64,000 nt of DNA from JBMHDW01 sp049889175 (GTDB taxonomy: Bacteria; Pseudomonadota; Gammaproteobacteria; Comchoanobacterales; Comchoanobacteraceae): NCBI GenBank assembly GCA_049889175.1, contig JBMHDW010000002.1, positions 62,001 through 126,000 on the forward strand. The letters run 5' to 3'. This document shows, one piece after another, positions 1 through 7,568 of the stretch. A model generated the notes under the pieces. That model was given only the letters and a program-made list of their open reading frames with translations. It was not told the DNA's origin and searched no databases. The stretch's first letter is position 1. Every line of letters begins with the position of its first letter. Position numbers and translations under genes: made by a program.

Positions 1-1291
1 TATCCACTTGCTGTATTTGTTTCATGCTAAGGATGTCTTTCATATTGCTAGCTTTGCGCAAATTGCCAGTAACATCAATCTATTGATAGATACTTTATAC
101 CCGGAAAGTCCTGGTTTCTTGCCTCATCTTCTCAAAAAATATAAGAACAAAACTATAATGCACCGTGAAGTTGAGCAATTGCATTTTACATTTCATGATG
201 ATGATCCAAATAAGATAACAGTTACCATGGTAAGTAAACATTATCATACAGGTCTTAATACTTATAGATCTTTCAATGATGAACAAGCAATGGTAGCACG
301 CATAACTCCTGAGGAGGCTGACAAAGTTGGAAGTCATTCTAGCAATAAACAGCCACTATTTCGTTCCTTGTTTCAGCAAACAGTCCATTTTCATGCACCC
401 AAGAATCAAGGTGGAAAAGCAAAATTTAGAGTAAATGATTCATTGACATACGTTGTTTTTCATCATGAAGGTTTGTACAATGCGATAAAAGCAAGTGCTG
501 ATGGTGCCAAGCGTTTTAAAAATGTTTGGATGCCTAAGCATGAAAACGAGACGTGTTTGTGGCAGAGTTCGGCGGCTGAAGCCTTTGACCCAGTAATACT
601 TATTGAAGAGCTTAAAAAAGAATCCTCAGTACTTTCACTCCAGCACACTTCAAATGAAGGAGGATTAAGTGTTGAAGCATCAATGAAAACAGAGGGACGA
701 AATAGGCGAATTGTTTCTCCAGCTTATAGATTATCACTTCGTTTGAAGTTAGTAATAGGACTGTTTTCAATATTGTGTGTTTATTTGCTCTTTCTTGCCT
801 CTGGATCTCACCCATTGGTCATGTTTAAAGGCTTTCAATCATTTTCCGATATACGGGCAATTGCATTAATTGGGTTAAGTGTTTTTGGGTTATACAGACT
901 ATACTCAAAGCCTGATAATAAGCATTTATACTTAGTTTTAAAAATGATATTAGCATTATTTCCGCTGTCTTTAGCTATTTGTCTGGTATTGACTCATGGC
1001 GTTCCAGCTTCACTATTGGTGCTATCCAACGCAAGGATAACTTCAGAAATCATCGTTGTAGCAAGCATGATGGTTGCTACATGTATTTCCTTCGTTCTAC
1101 TTTATAAAGATTCTTTGGATTGTCGTAAATTTTGTCATATTGTTTCGAATAGTATTTATGGTGCAGATAAAAGGCAAACAAAAGCTAGTGATTTACGGGC
1201 AGAAGCTGCACAGAGACGCATGGATGAAAGAAATGCCGGTGCTAACGATGATATAGCTGGTCAGCAACATGAGTTCACAAATTACGGTTAA
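1..1291 (+). CDS. Unknown four-helix membrane protein, 5' end outside the window
   Basis: Function not recognised. The frame is open from the first bases of the window, so the true start is probably upstream; the first possible start inside is a TTG at position 8, giving 427 residues. From that TTG, residues 1-240 are hydrophilic. Four hydrophobic segments follow, at about 247-265, 282-298, 307-329 and 346-366, forming two closely spaced pairs. A charged tail of about 60 residues ends the protein. The last 23 bases overlap hemC, so the two are probably co-transcribed. Soluble domain plus paired membrane segments fits an envelope protein or a secreted host-membrane protein; the latter is inference only. 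Confidence 0.7.
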   Translation, partial: IHLLYLFHAKDVFHIASFAQIASNINLLIDTLYPESPGFLPHLLKKYKNKTIMHREVEQLHFTFHDDDPNKITVTMVSKHYHTGLNTYRSFNDEQAMVARITPEEADKVGSHSSNKQPLFRSLFQQTVHFHAPKNQGGKAKFRVNDSLTYVVFHHEGLYNAIKASADGAKRFKNVWMPKHENETCLWQSSAAEAFDPVILIEELKKESSVLSLQHTSNEGGLSVEASMKTEGRNRRIVSPAYRLSLRLKLVIGLFSILCVYLLFLASGSHPLVMFKGFQSFSDIRAIALIGLSVFGLYRLYSKPDNKHLYLVLKMILALFPLSLAICLVLTHGVPASLLVLSNARITSEIIVVASMMVATCISFVLLYKDSLDCRKFCHIVSNSIYGADKRQTKASDLRAEAAQRRMDERNAGANDDIAGQQHEFTNYG

Positions 1292-2150
1292 AGTTATTTC
1301 TCGATCAAGTCCATTAGCGGTCTATCAAGCAGAGCAATTTAGACATTGTTTGGGTACAGCAGATATTGATACTCTTTTGATGACGAAAACAACGGTGCCC
1401 GATAGGCATTTAGATAAGCCGCTATCTGCATTTGATAAATGCTCATTTACTAAAGAAATTGATCAGGTTGTGAAGTCAGGTGCTGCAGATGTGGCCATTC
1501 ATTCGGCAAAAGATATGGGGGTTCATATGCCTGAGGGCCTCGTGCTTTTGGGGTGCTTGCCAGTAAGTCCTTATCGAGGTGATGTATTAGTCAGTCAAAA
1601 AAAAATGGATTGTTGGCTAAATCTTAGTGAGGGTTCAATTATAGGGACGGGAAGTATTCGTCGTCAACATCAACTGAATCAGTATGCCCCCCATTACAAA
1701 ACCATGGGTATTAGAGGAAATATTGCTAGACGTCTTGAGTATTTAGAACAAGGTTATGATGCCATTATTATGGCTAAAGCAGCTTGGAGTCGCTTGGCGT
1801 TAGAAGACTCTTATTGTTCAGTCGATTTGCCATTCATACCATCAGCCAATCAAGGAATGATTGCGGCTGTTATTCAAGAGAATAGTCCTTTACGTGAATC
1901 ATTGCCAACATTAATGGATCTTCAAACAACAGAATTAATGCTCATTGAGAAAAATATTGTGGCATACTTAGGGGGCGATTGCCAAATGCCCTTAGGAGTT
2001 AGAGCGGTCTATCAAGATGGTGGTATTTGTCTTGATGTTGAATGGTTCCACCAGAATAAGCACTTTTGTCAACAAATCAGCGGTCAAAAAGACGCAGTTA
2101 TTCAAAAGATGAAGAAATTAATTGATGCATTTAGAGAGGGTAATATATGA
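1269..2150 (+). CDS. hemC: Hydroxymethylbilane synthase (porphobilinogen deaminase)
   Basis: Cytoplasmic enzyme of tetrapyrrole synthesis that joins four porphobilinogens into hydroxymethylbilane. The 293-residue protein shows the family signatures in order: RSSPLAVYQ at the N-terminus, FTKEID, AIHSAKD with the catalytic Asp, GTGSIRR, RGNIARRLE, and GGDCQMPLG containing the Cys that carries the dipyrromethane cofactor. All key residues I can identify are present, so it should be active, although spacing around KTTVPDR is one residue longer than the usual KTTGDR. It overlaps the upstream membrane protein by 23 bases and the acyltransferase by 4 bases, implying one transcript. No hemD lies beside it, and it is the only heme gene in the window. 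Confidence 0.93.
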   Translation: MSSQITVKVISRSSPLAVYQAEQFRHCLGTADIDTLLMTKTTVPDRHLDKPLSAFDKCSFTKEIDQVVKSGAADVAIHSAKDMGVHMPEGLVLLGCLPVSPYRGDVLVSQKKMDCWLNLSEGSIIGTGSIRRQHQLNQYAPHYKTMGIRGNIARRLEYLEQGYDAIIMAKAAWSRLALEDSYCSVDLPFIPSANQGMIAAVIQENSPLRESLPTLMDLQTTELMLIEKNIVAYLGGDCQMPLGVRAVYQDGGICLDVEWFHQNKHFCQQISGQKDAVIQKMKKLIDAFREGNI

Positions 2151-2980
2151 AGATACTGTTCAGTTTTATTTACAGATTTATAGCTGGGATTGTGGCTACT
2201 TTTTTAATCATATCTTGTATTATTTTGTACCCCATTGTTGCATTGATGCATTATTTTATTCCGATCAAGCTATTAAATAGTCAATTAAAGTGGATACACT
2301 GGTTCTATTTTAAAGGTTGGTGGATTTTTCTGACAGATTTTTGTCATATTAATATACATATTGAACAATCAGGTGCTGCTATTGATATGCAGCATAAAAA
2401 AATATTTATTGCCAATCATCAGGGTTTTTTTGACACAATATTGACTAAATCTATACTTAGCTCTTTTAAAAGATGTGGTGAAATTCAATTTGTTTTAAAA
2501 GATACTTTAAAATGGTTGCCTTTTTTTGGTACCTTTTGCTTTATTCGGCGCTACCCATTTGTCAAACAACTGACTTTAGCTCAGGTAAAGGCTAACCCAA
2601 GGCTTAAGCATGTGAATCAACAACGCATACAAAAGTCTGTGCTGCAAAATAAATCTCTGGTGACGGGGTGGGTTATTTTTCCTGAAGGCACCAGAAATGA
2701 CGGTAAGAAAAAAACACCTTTTCAGCATGTGTTAAGACCTAATATCAAGGGTATGCAATTAATTAAAGAGACAGTTAATGAAGAGATTCAGGTTATTGAT
2801 TTAACAATTTGTTATCCAAAACCTTACATGTCTATGTGGCAACTATTAACACAAGCTAAGAAGATAACAGTGCACATGCATTTGCATGAAGTAGGTGCAT
2901 ATGATTTGTCAAAAAGAACTCTACAACAGACATGGGTAGAGAAGGATGATATCTTATCCGAGCACTACGCAAAGTCATAA
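2147..2980 (+). CDS. PlsC/YihG-type lysophospholipid acyltransferase
   Basis: Membrane-bound acyltransferase, likely acylating lysophosphatidic acid or a related lysophospholipid. Of 277 residues, 10-40 form a hydrophobic anchor. The catalytic HX4D motif is at H91-D96 (HQGFFD) and the phosphate-binding FPEGTR motif at 178-183. The long N-terminal hydrophobic region and overall arrangement resemble the YihG branch more than short PlsC, so the exact substrate is uncertain. Its ATG overlaps the hemC stop in an ATGA junction, and its 3' end overlaps the convergent tolC by 16 bases. Confidence 0.85.
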   Translation: MKILFSFIYRFIAGIVATFLIISCIILYPIVALMHYFIPIKLLNSQLKWIHWFYFKGWWIFLTDFCHINIHIEQSGAAIDMQHKKIFIANHQGFFDTILTKSILSSFKRCGEIQFVLKDTLKWLPFFGTFCFIRRYPFVKQLTLAQVKANPRLKHVNQQRIQKSVLQNKSLVTGWVIFPEGTRNDGKKKTPFQHVLRPNIKGMQLIKETVNEEIQVIDLTICYPKPYMSMWQLLTQAKKITVHMHLHEVGAYDLSKRTLQQTWVEKDDILSEHYAKS

Positions 2981-4242
2981 GCAGACAATGTATTTTCATC
3001 TAAGCTATTGAGCATGAATTGAATATCTAAAGCTGTTTCTAAGTAATTAAGTTTGGCACCCATTAAGTCGAGTTGTACTTGATCAAACTCTTTTTGATTA
3101 TCTAAAACATAAGAGATTGAAACTAAGTCACTTGAGTATTTTTCTTGAGCAATTTTGAGTGCTTCCTGTGAGGCTTGCTTAGCAATATTAAATGCGTTAA
3201 TGGTATCCATGTCAACTTGTCTCTGACTGTACAAGGCTTCTAGCTGTTGTTGTAGTTGGTAACGATGATAGCTTTCATTCTCTTTTGATTGAGTATATTG
3301 ATCTTGTGCAATCGATGTAGCAGCAGTTTGACTTCCACCTGAAAATAATGGCCATTGAATAGCGACTTGAGCGCCCAGGCCGTGTGCGTTAGTTAGCGAG
3401 CCTTTATCGCCATAGTATTGTGTATCTTGATGGTAGGCAGATACACTCAAATAAGGTAAGCGTTCTGACTGTTGCGCTTGCCATAAGTGTTTAAATTGTT
3501 CTTTGTGGTCAGTCAGTTGACTGGCCAGCCAAGTGTTAGGCAAGATCAACAATGCTTCAGATAGAGGAATAACATGATTATTGTTAATCCATTGATCAAT
3601 TTTACTTAAATAAATGGTGTGCTGAATGCGTCTTCCAATTAAGCGCTCTAATGCTTGTTTGGCAATTAAGTTTTGATGATGAAATAGGTTTTTTTTAACT
3701 ATGGCTTGTTGGTAAGCAGTCTCTGTATTTAGGAGGAATTCTTTACTGACTAATCCAGCTTCATACTTTTTTGAATTTAAACGATACATTTCTGACCAAA
3801 ATAATACCGATGATTCTGCAACTTTTAATGCGTTAGCATGATAGAGTGCTTTAAAGTACTTTTTTAATAATTCAGTAATGAGTCGCTGTTCAGCAATTTG
3901 CAAACCAAGGCTTGCATGGTGTTGTTTTGATCCTGCAGCATATTGACGATAAATATTACTTGGACGAAGTGTTTCAGTTATTGTTGCAGTAGCTTGATCA
4001 GATTGGTAGTGGGTCGTGATATTTAGATCACTATGCTGACCAGAAAGAGTCAAGTGAGGTAACGACTGGCCTGTTGCTTGGTCATACGCATGTGTGGCTT
4101 GATTGAGCTGATGTTTGGCAGCTAAATAATCATGATCAAATGATTTGGCTTCATTGAACCAAGCATCTAAACTATCTTGTGCATTCACTATTGATGATAA
4201 GCTAAGCGTAAGTGCTAAACTGATTTTAAAACGTAAAGACAT
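2965..4242 (-). CDS. tolC: TolC-family outer-membrane efflux channel
   Basis: Trimeric outer-membrane exit duct for efflux pumps and type I secretion. The 425-residue protein has a signal peptide (MSLRFKISLALTLSLSSIVNA) followed by two duplicated OEP-type halves rich in Gln/Ala/Leu helices. The segment near residue 300 (IQWPLFSGGS) is typical of the second repeat's strand-helix junction. Gene order next to a Pcm-like methyltransferase, with nudF and parE beyond, matches the tolC neighbourhood of gammaproteobacteria. It overlaps the upstream methyltransferase by 17 bases. The RND adaptor and permease at 16180-20329 are plausible partners; that pairing is inferred. Confidence 0.9.
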   Translation of the reverse strand: MSLRFKISLALTLSLSSIVNAQDSLDAWFNEAKSFDHDYLAAKHQLNQATHAYDQATGQSLPHLTLSGQHSDLNITTHYQSDQATATITETLRPSNIYRQYAAGSKQHHASLGLQIAEQRLITELLKKYFKALYHANALKVAESSVLFWSEMYRLNSKKYEAGLVSKEFLLNTETAYQQAIVKKNLFHHQNLIAKQALERLIGRRIQHTIYLSKIDQWINNNHVIPLSEALLILPNTWLASQLTDHKEQFKHLWQAQQSERLPYLSVSAYHQDTQYYGDKGSLTNAHGLGAQVAIQWPLFSGGSQTAATSIAQDQYTQSKENESYHRYQLQQQLEALYSQRQVDMDTINAFNIAKQASQEALKIAQEKYSSDLVSISYVLDNQKEFDQVQLDLMGAKLNYLETALDIQFMLNSLDENTLSAYDFA

Positions 4243-4864
4243 CTTTTTGATCTAAATGTGGGTAATGAGGAAAGGATGCATCAAAAAGTGTCATGATGTT
4301 ATCATTTGTAACTGATACGACAGCTGCTTGGTGTAAATCCTTCGTTTTTCCCAACATTGCTAAAAGTTTTGCAGTGGGTTGAGCGTGAAGGGAGTGATGC
4401 TGCGGTATACTATTGATCGCACCTTGGTACCATATTAAGTCAAAGAGCTTGTCTTCAATGGGCATTTTGTGAGCATCAATATCAGTCCATTGAATATGCT
4501 TGAGAACATTTGGGCTTAATATATCCTGTAATGATTGATGAAGTTTGGTGTTAGGTTCAGCAACCATGACATTAACGCCTAACATAGCCAGAAGAGTGAG
4601 CTCAAAGCCACAACCAGAGCCAACACATAAAACATCATTAATAGATGATAGATCAATAGCATTGAGGTGTTTGGCGGTAAAGTGAATGGGTACCATACTG
4701 TAACCACATTCAAGCTTTATAAAGACGTCTTTATCAGCAAGAAAATGTTTCTCATCGGGTAAAAAGCGCTTTCGATCAATGGTGCTGATGACATCCAGTA
4801 ATGCTGGCTGCTGAATATTCCATGCTTGTAATTGCCGTATTAGGGCTGATCTGCTATCATGCAT
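4226..4864 (-). CDS. Protein-L-isoaspartate O-methyltransferase-like protein
   Basis: SAM-dependent methyltransferase of the Pcm family, whose members methylate isoaspartyl residues in damaged proteins. Of 212 residues, the N-terminal half has the family helices (RKRFLPD), then GYSMVP replacing the usual GxTIS-P substrate loop. The SAM-binding glycine motif is CVGSGCGFE, with an acidic residue later in VAEPN. The substrate loop is diverged, so isoaspartate repair itself is unproven. It sits directly upstream of tolC and overlaps it by 17 bases, an order also known in Legionella-type genomes. It is transcribed divergently from nudF. Confidence 0.78.
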   Translation of the reverse strand: MHDSRSALIRQLQAWNIQQPALLDVISTIDRKRFLPDEKHFLADKDVFIKLECGYSMVPIHFTAKHLNAIDLSSINDVLCVGSGCGFELTLLAMLGVNVMVAEPNTKLHQSLQDILSPNVLKHIQWTDIDAHKMPIEDKLFDLIWYQGAINSIPQHHSLHAQPTAKLLAMLGKTKDLHQAAVVSVTNDNIMTLFDASFPHYPHLDQKDVFTF

Positions 4865-4928
4865 AATGTTCCTTATACTAATAAGTTACTGGATCGAACG
4901 TCATCATTCAACCCATTGAGACACATTT

Positions 4929-5546
4929 ATGGCTAAATTAACCCCAAGCTTTAATCAAAAAGATGTAGAAGTTCTTCAGGATAAACAGGTTTATCAAGGT
5001 TATCATAGAATGACAACATACAACTTATCCATACCTAAGTTTCATGGTGGTATTATGAACGTGCAAAGAGAGATTTTGCATCGACCAGAAGCTGTTGTGG
5101 TTATTCCATATGATCCACAACTAGATCGTGTGGTCCTGATTGAGCAATTTCGAGCTGCGTGTGTTGGATACCAGCAAAGTCCTTGGATGATTGAATTTGT
5201 GGCGGGGCTTATGGATAGAGAAGGGGAGCAAATACATGAAGTTGCTCAAAGGGAGTTATTCGAAGAAGCAGGCCTTACTGCTAAGTCCTTTGAAGTCATC
5301 GCCAGTTATTGGGTGAATCCGGGGTGTATGGATGAACGTGTTCATATGCTGTGCGCTCATGTTGATGCTAAAGAAGTATCTGGTATTTTTGGTAATCCAG
5401 AAGAGCAAGAGGATATTCGAGTTTTCTCATTAAGTACCCAAGAAGCCATACAAGCCCTATATGAGGGCAGTATGAATCATAGTGCTGCTTGGATTGGAAT
5501 GATGTGGTTACAACAAAATCATCGGCGCCTTCAGCAAGAATGGTAG
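4929..5546 (+). CDS. nudF: ADP-ribose pyrophosphatase (Nudix)
   Basis: Hydrolyses ADP-ribose to AMP and ribose 5-phosphate in the cytoplasm. The 205-residue protein carries a Nudix box beginning at GLMDREGE and ending REL-FEEAGL, with the metal-binding Glu residues intact. The loop between the first Gly and first Glu has one residue more than the GX5E consensus. ADPRase-type features such as IEFVAG before the box and a long N-terminal dimerisation region are present. Position next to tolC and just ahead of parE is the conserved gammaproteobacterial order, although cpdA, yqiA and yqiB, found there in E. coli, are missing. Confidence 0.9.
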   Translation: MAKLTPSFNQKDVEVLQDKQVYQGYHRMTTYNLSIPKFHGGIMNVQREILHRPEAVVVIPYDPQLDRVVLIEQFRAACVGYQQSPWMIEFVAGLMDREGEQIHEVAQRELFEEAGLTAKSFEVIASYWVNPGCMDERVHMLCAHVDAKEVSGIFGNPEEQEDIRVFSLSTQEAIQALYEGSMNHSAAWIGMMWLQQNHRRLQQEW

Positions 5547-5605
5547 CCTGATGCTTGGCAAAGCGAATGAAAACAGCTACAATATGCCATCTTGAGGAAA
5601 AAAAT

Positions 5606-7483
5606 ATGAGTTATGACGCACAATCAATAGAAGTATTAGAAGGTTTAGACCCTGTAAAAAAACGACCAGGTATGTATACCAATACTGAGAATCCCAATCA
5701 TTTAGCTATGGAGGCTATTGATAACAGTGTTGATGAAGCATTAGCTGGATATGCCAAAAATATTACCATAACACTATATGATGATCATTCTATTGAAGTG
5801 GTCGATGATGGGCGTGGAATGCCAACTCAGATTCACCCTGTTCACAAGGTTTCAGGTGTGGAGTTAATTCTTACACGATTGCATGCTGGCGCTAAGTTTT
5901 CTGGAAAAGAGTATTCTTTCTCAGGTGGGCTTCATGGCGTGGGTATTTCTGTTGTGAATGCTTTATCAAGCCGTTTGGTTGTTTCTGTGAAACAAGATGG
6001 TGTGCTATCACAAATGTCTTTTGTTGAAGGATTGGTAAGTGAGCCCCTAACCGTGATTGATACAATATCAAAACGGAAATCAGGGACAACGGTTCGTTTT
6101 TGGCCTAAGGCAGATTATTTTGATGATCCTAAGTTTTCAGTTAAAGCTATGATTCATCTTCTTAAAGCCAAGGCTGTACTATGTCCAGGTTTAAGTATCA
6201 CACTGAATGACCAGCTAAGAGATCAATCCACTACATGGTGTTATGCATCAGGTATGTATGATTATTTATCTGCAGTTGCGGATGATGATGAGTGGCTATT
6301 CGAGAAGCACTTAGAAGGTGTTCACCATCAGGCTGACATGCAAGTTGATTGGGTAATTAATTGGCTTGAGGATGGCAGTCGCTGTGCTGAAAGTTATGTT
6401 AATTTGATTCCAACATTACAAGGTGGAACTCATGTTAATGGCCTAAGAAATGGTTTGTTTGATGCAGTCAGGGACTTTTGTGAAATTCATCAGTTATTAC
6501 CTAAGCAATTAAAAATTAAAGCGGAAGATGTTGTTGATGGTATGCAGTTTATGCTGTCATTTAAGATGAAAGAACCACAGTTTTCTGGTCAGACTAAAGA
6601 GCGATTAAGTTCACGATCAGCATCTGCCTTTGTTCAGTCAATGGTTAAAGATGCATTAAGCTTATGGTTGAACCAACACAAAGAGGGTGGAGTTCTTCTG
6701 GTTGAGCGTATTATTGCAAAAGCCCAAAAACGTTTGCAAATGCAGACAAAAGTTGAGCGTAAGCGTGTAAATACTGGGCCTAAACTGCCTGGAAAATTAG
6801 CAGATTGTCTATCAAAGGATTTGTCTGAAACCGAACTTTTTTTGGTTGAAGGTGATTCAGCTGGTGGATCAGCACGTTCTGCTCGAGATAGAGAAACACA
6901 AGCTATTTTACCTTTGAGGGGAAAAATCTTAAATACCTGGGAGGTTTCAAGTAATCAAGTATTGGCTTCACAGACTATTCATGATATTGCTATCGCCATC
7001 GGCATGGATCCACATAGTGATGATTTGTCATCGCTTCGATACGGTAAGATTTGTATTTTAGCCGATGCGGATTCCGATGGTGCTCATATTGCTGCATTGA
7101 TTTGTGCATTATTTTTAAAGCATTTTAAACCAGTGGTTTTGGCTGGTCATGTATATGTAGCGATGCCACCACTGTATCGGGTGGATTGCTTGAAAAAAAT
7201 ATATTACCCACTTGATGATGCTGAAAAAAACGATCTTGTTCAACTGCTCAAGCAAAAACACCCCAATGCTAAATTATCGATACAAAGATTTAAAGGTTTG
7301 GGTGAAATGAACCCCAGCCAATTAAGAGATTCAACTATGCATCCCGATTCAAGAAGACTAATTCAGCTTACTATTGAAAATCAAGATCTTGTGACGCAAG
7401 AGATGGATGTTTTACTCGCAAAAAAACGATCCCAAGAACGTAAAAAATGGCTGGAACAAAAAGGTGATCTTATTTCGCTCTAG
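5606..7483 (+). CDS. parE: DNA topoisomerase IV subunit B
   Basis: ATPase subunit of topoisomerase IV, which decatenates daughter chromosomes with ParC. The chosen ATG at 5606 has a GAGG ribosome site at 5594-5597 and gives 625 residues, close to the 630 of E. coli ParE; an in-frame TTG at 5555 is less likely. The GHKL ATPase motifs are AIDNSVDEAL, DDGRGMP and LHGVGISVVNALS. The Toprim domain has LVEGDSAGGSA, the QAILPLRGKILN signature and DADSDGAHI. The short C-terminus without the GyrB-type insertion supports ParE rather than GyrB. parC is not in the window. Confidence 0.95.
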   Translation: MSYDAQSIEVLEGLDPVKKRPGMYTNTENPNHLAMEAIDNSVDEALAGYAKNITITLYDDHSIEVVDDGRGMPTQIHPVHKVSGVELILTRLHAGAKFSGKEYSFSGGLHGVGISVVNALSSRLVVSVKQDGVLSQMSFVEGLVSEPLTVIDTISKRKSGTTVRFWPKADYFDDPKFSVKAMIHLLKAKAVLCPGLSITLNDQLRDQSTTWCYASGMYDYLSAVADDDEWLFEKHLEGVHHQADMQVDWVINWLEDGSRCAESYVNLIPTLQGGTHVNGLRNGLFDAVRDFCEIHQLLPKQLKIKAEDVVDGMQFMLSFKMKEPQFSGQTKERLSSRSASAFVQSMVKDALSLWLNQHKEGGVLLVERIIAKAQKRLQMQTKVERKRVNTGPKLPGKLADCLSKDLSETELFLVEGDSAGGSARSARDRETQAILPLRGKILNTWEVSSNQVLASQTIHDIAIAIGMDPHSDDLSSLRYGKICILADADSDGAHIAALICALFLKHFKPVVLAGHVYVAMPPLYRVDCLKKIYYPLDDAEKNDLVQLLKQKHPNAKLSIQRFKGLGEMNPSQLRDSTMHPDSRRLIQLTIENQDLVTQEMDVLLAKKRSQERKKWLEQKGDLISL

Positions 7484-7490
7484 AAACATG

Positions 7491-7519
7491 TTGCGATTAG
7501 TTTGAGGCTGTGTTATAAA
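7491..7519 (+). promoter_or_regulatory. Sigma70-type promoter of the nucleotide translocase gene
   Basis: A TTGCGA -35 box (7491-7496) and a TATAAA -10 box (7514-7519) are separated by exactly 17 bases, about 50 bases ahead of the translocase ATG at 7569. It starts just after the parE stop, so the translocase has its own promoter. Confidence 0.6.
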
Positions 7520-7568
7520 AAACTCGGCCGAAGGCTTTTGTCTTTGTTTTTTTTCTTTGAGAGGTTAT

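Noticed and set aside
5555..5605. An upstream TTG start for parE adding 17 residues
   Set aside because: The ATG at 5606 has a proper GAGG site and matches the family N-terminus.
7523..7545. A GC-rich GGCCGAAGGC element before the translocase as terminator of parE
   Set aside because: The stem is only three bases and overlaps the region just after the promoter.
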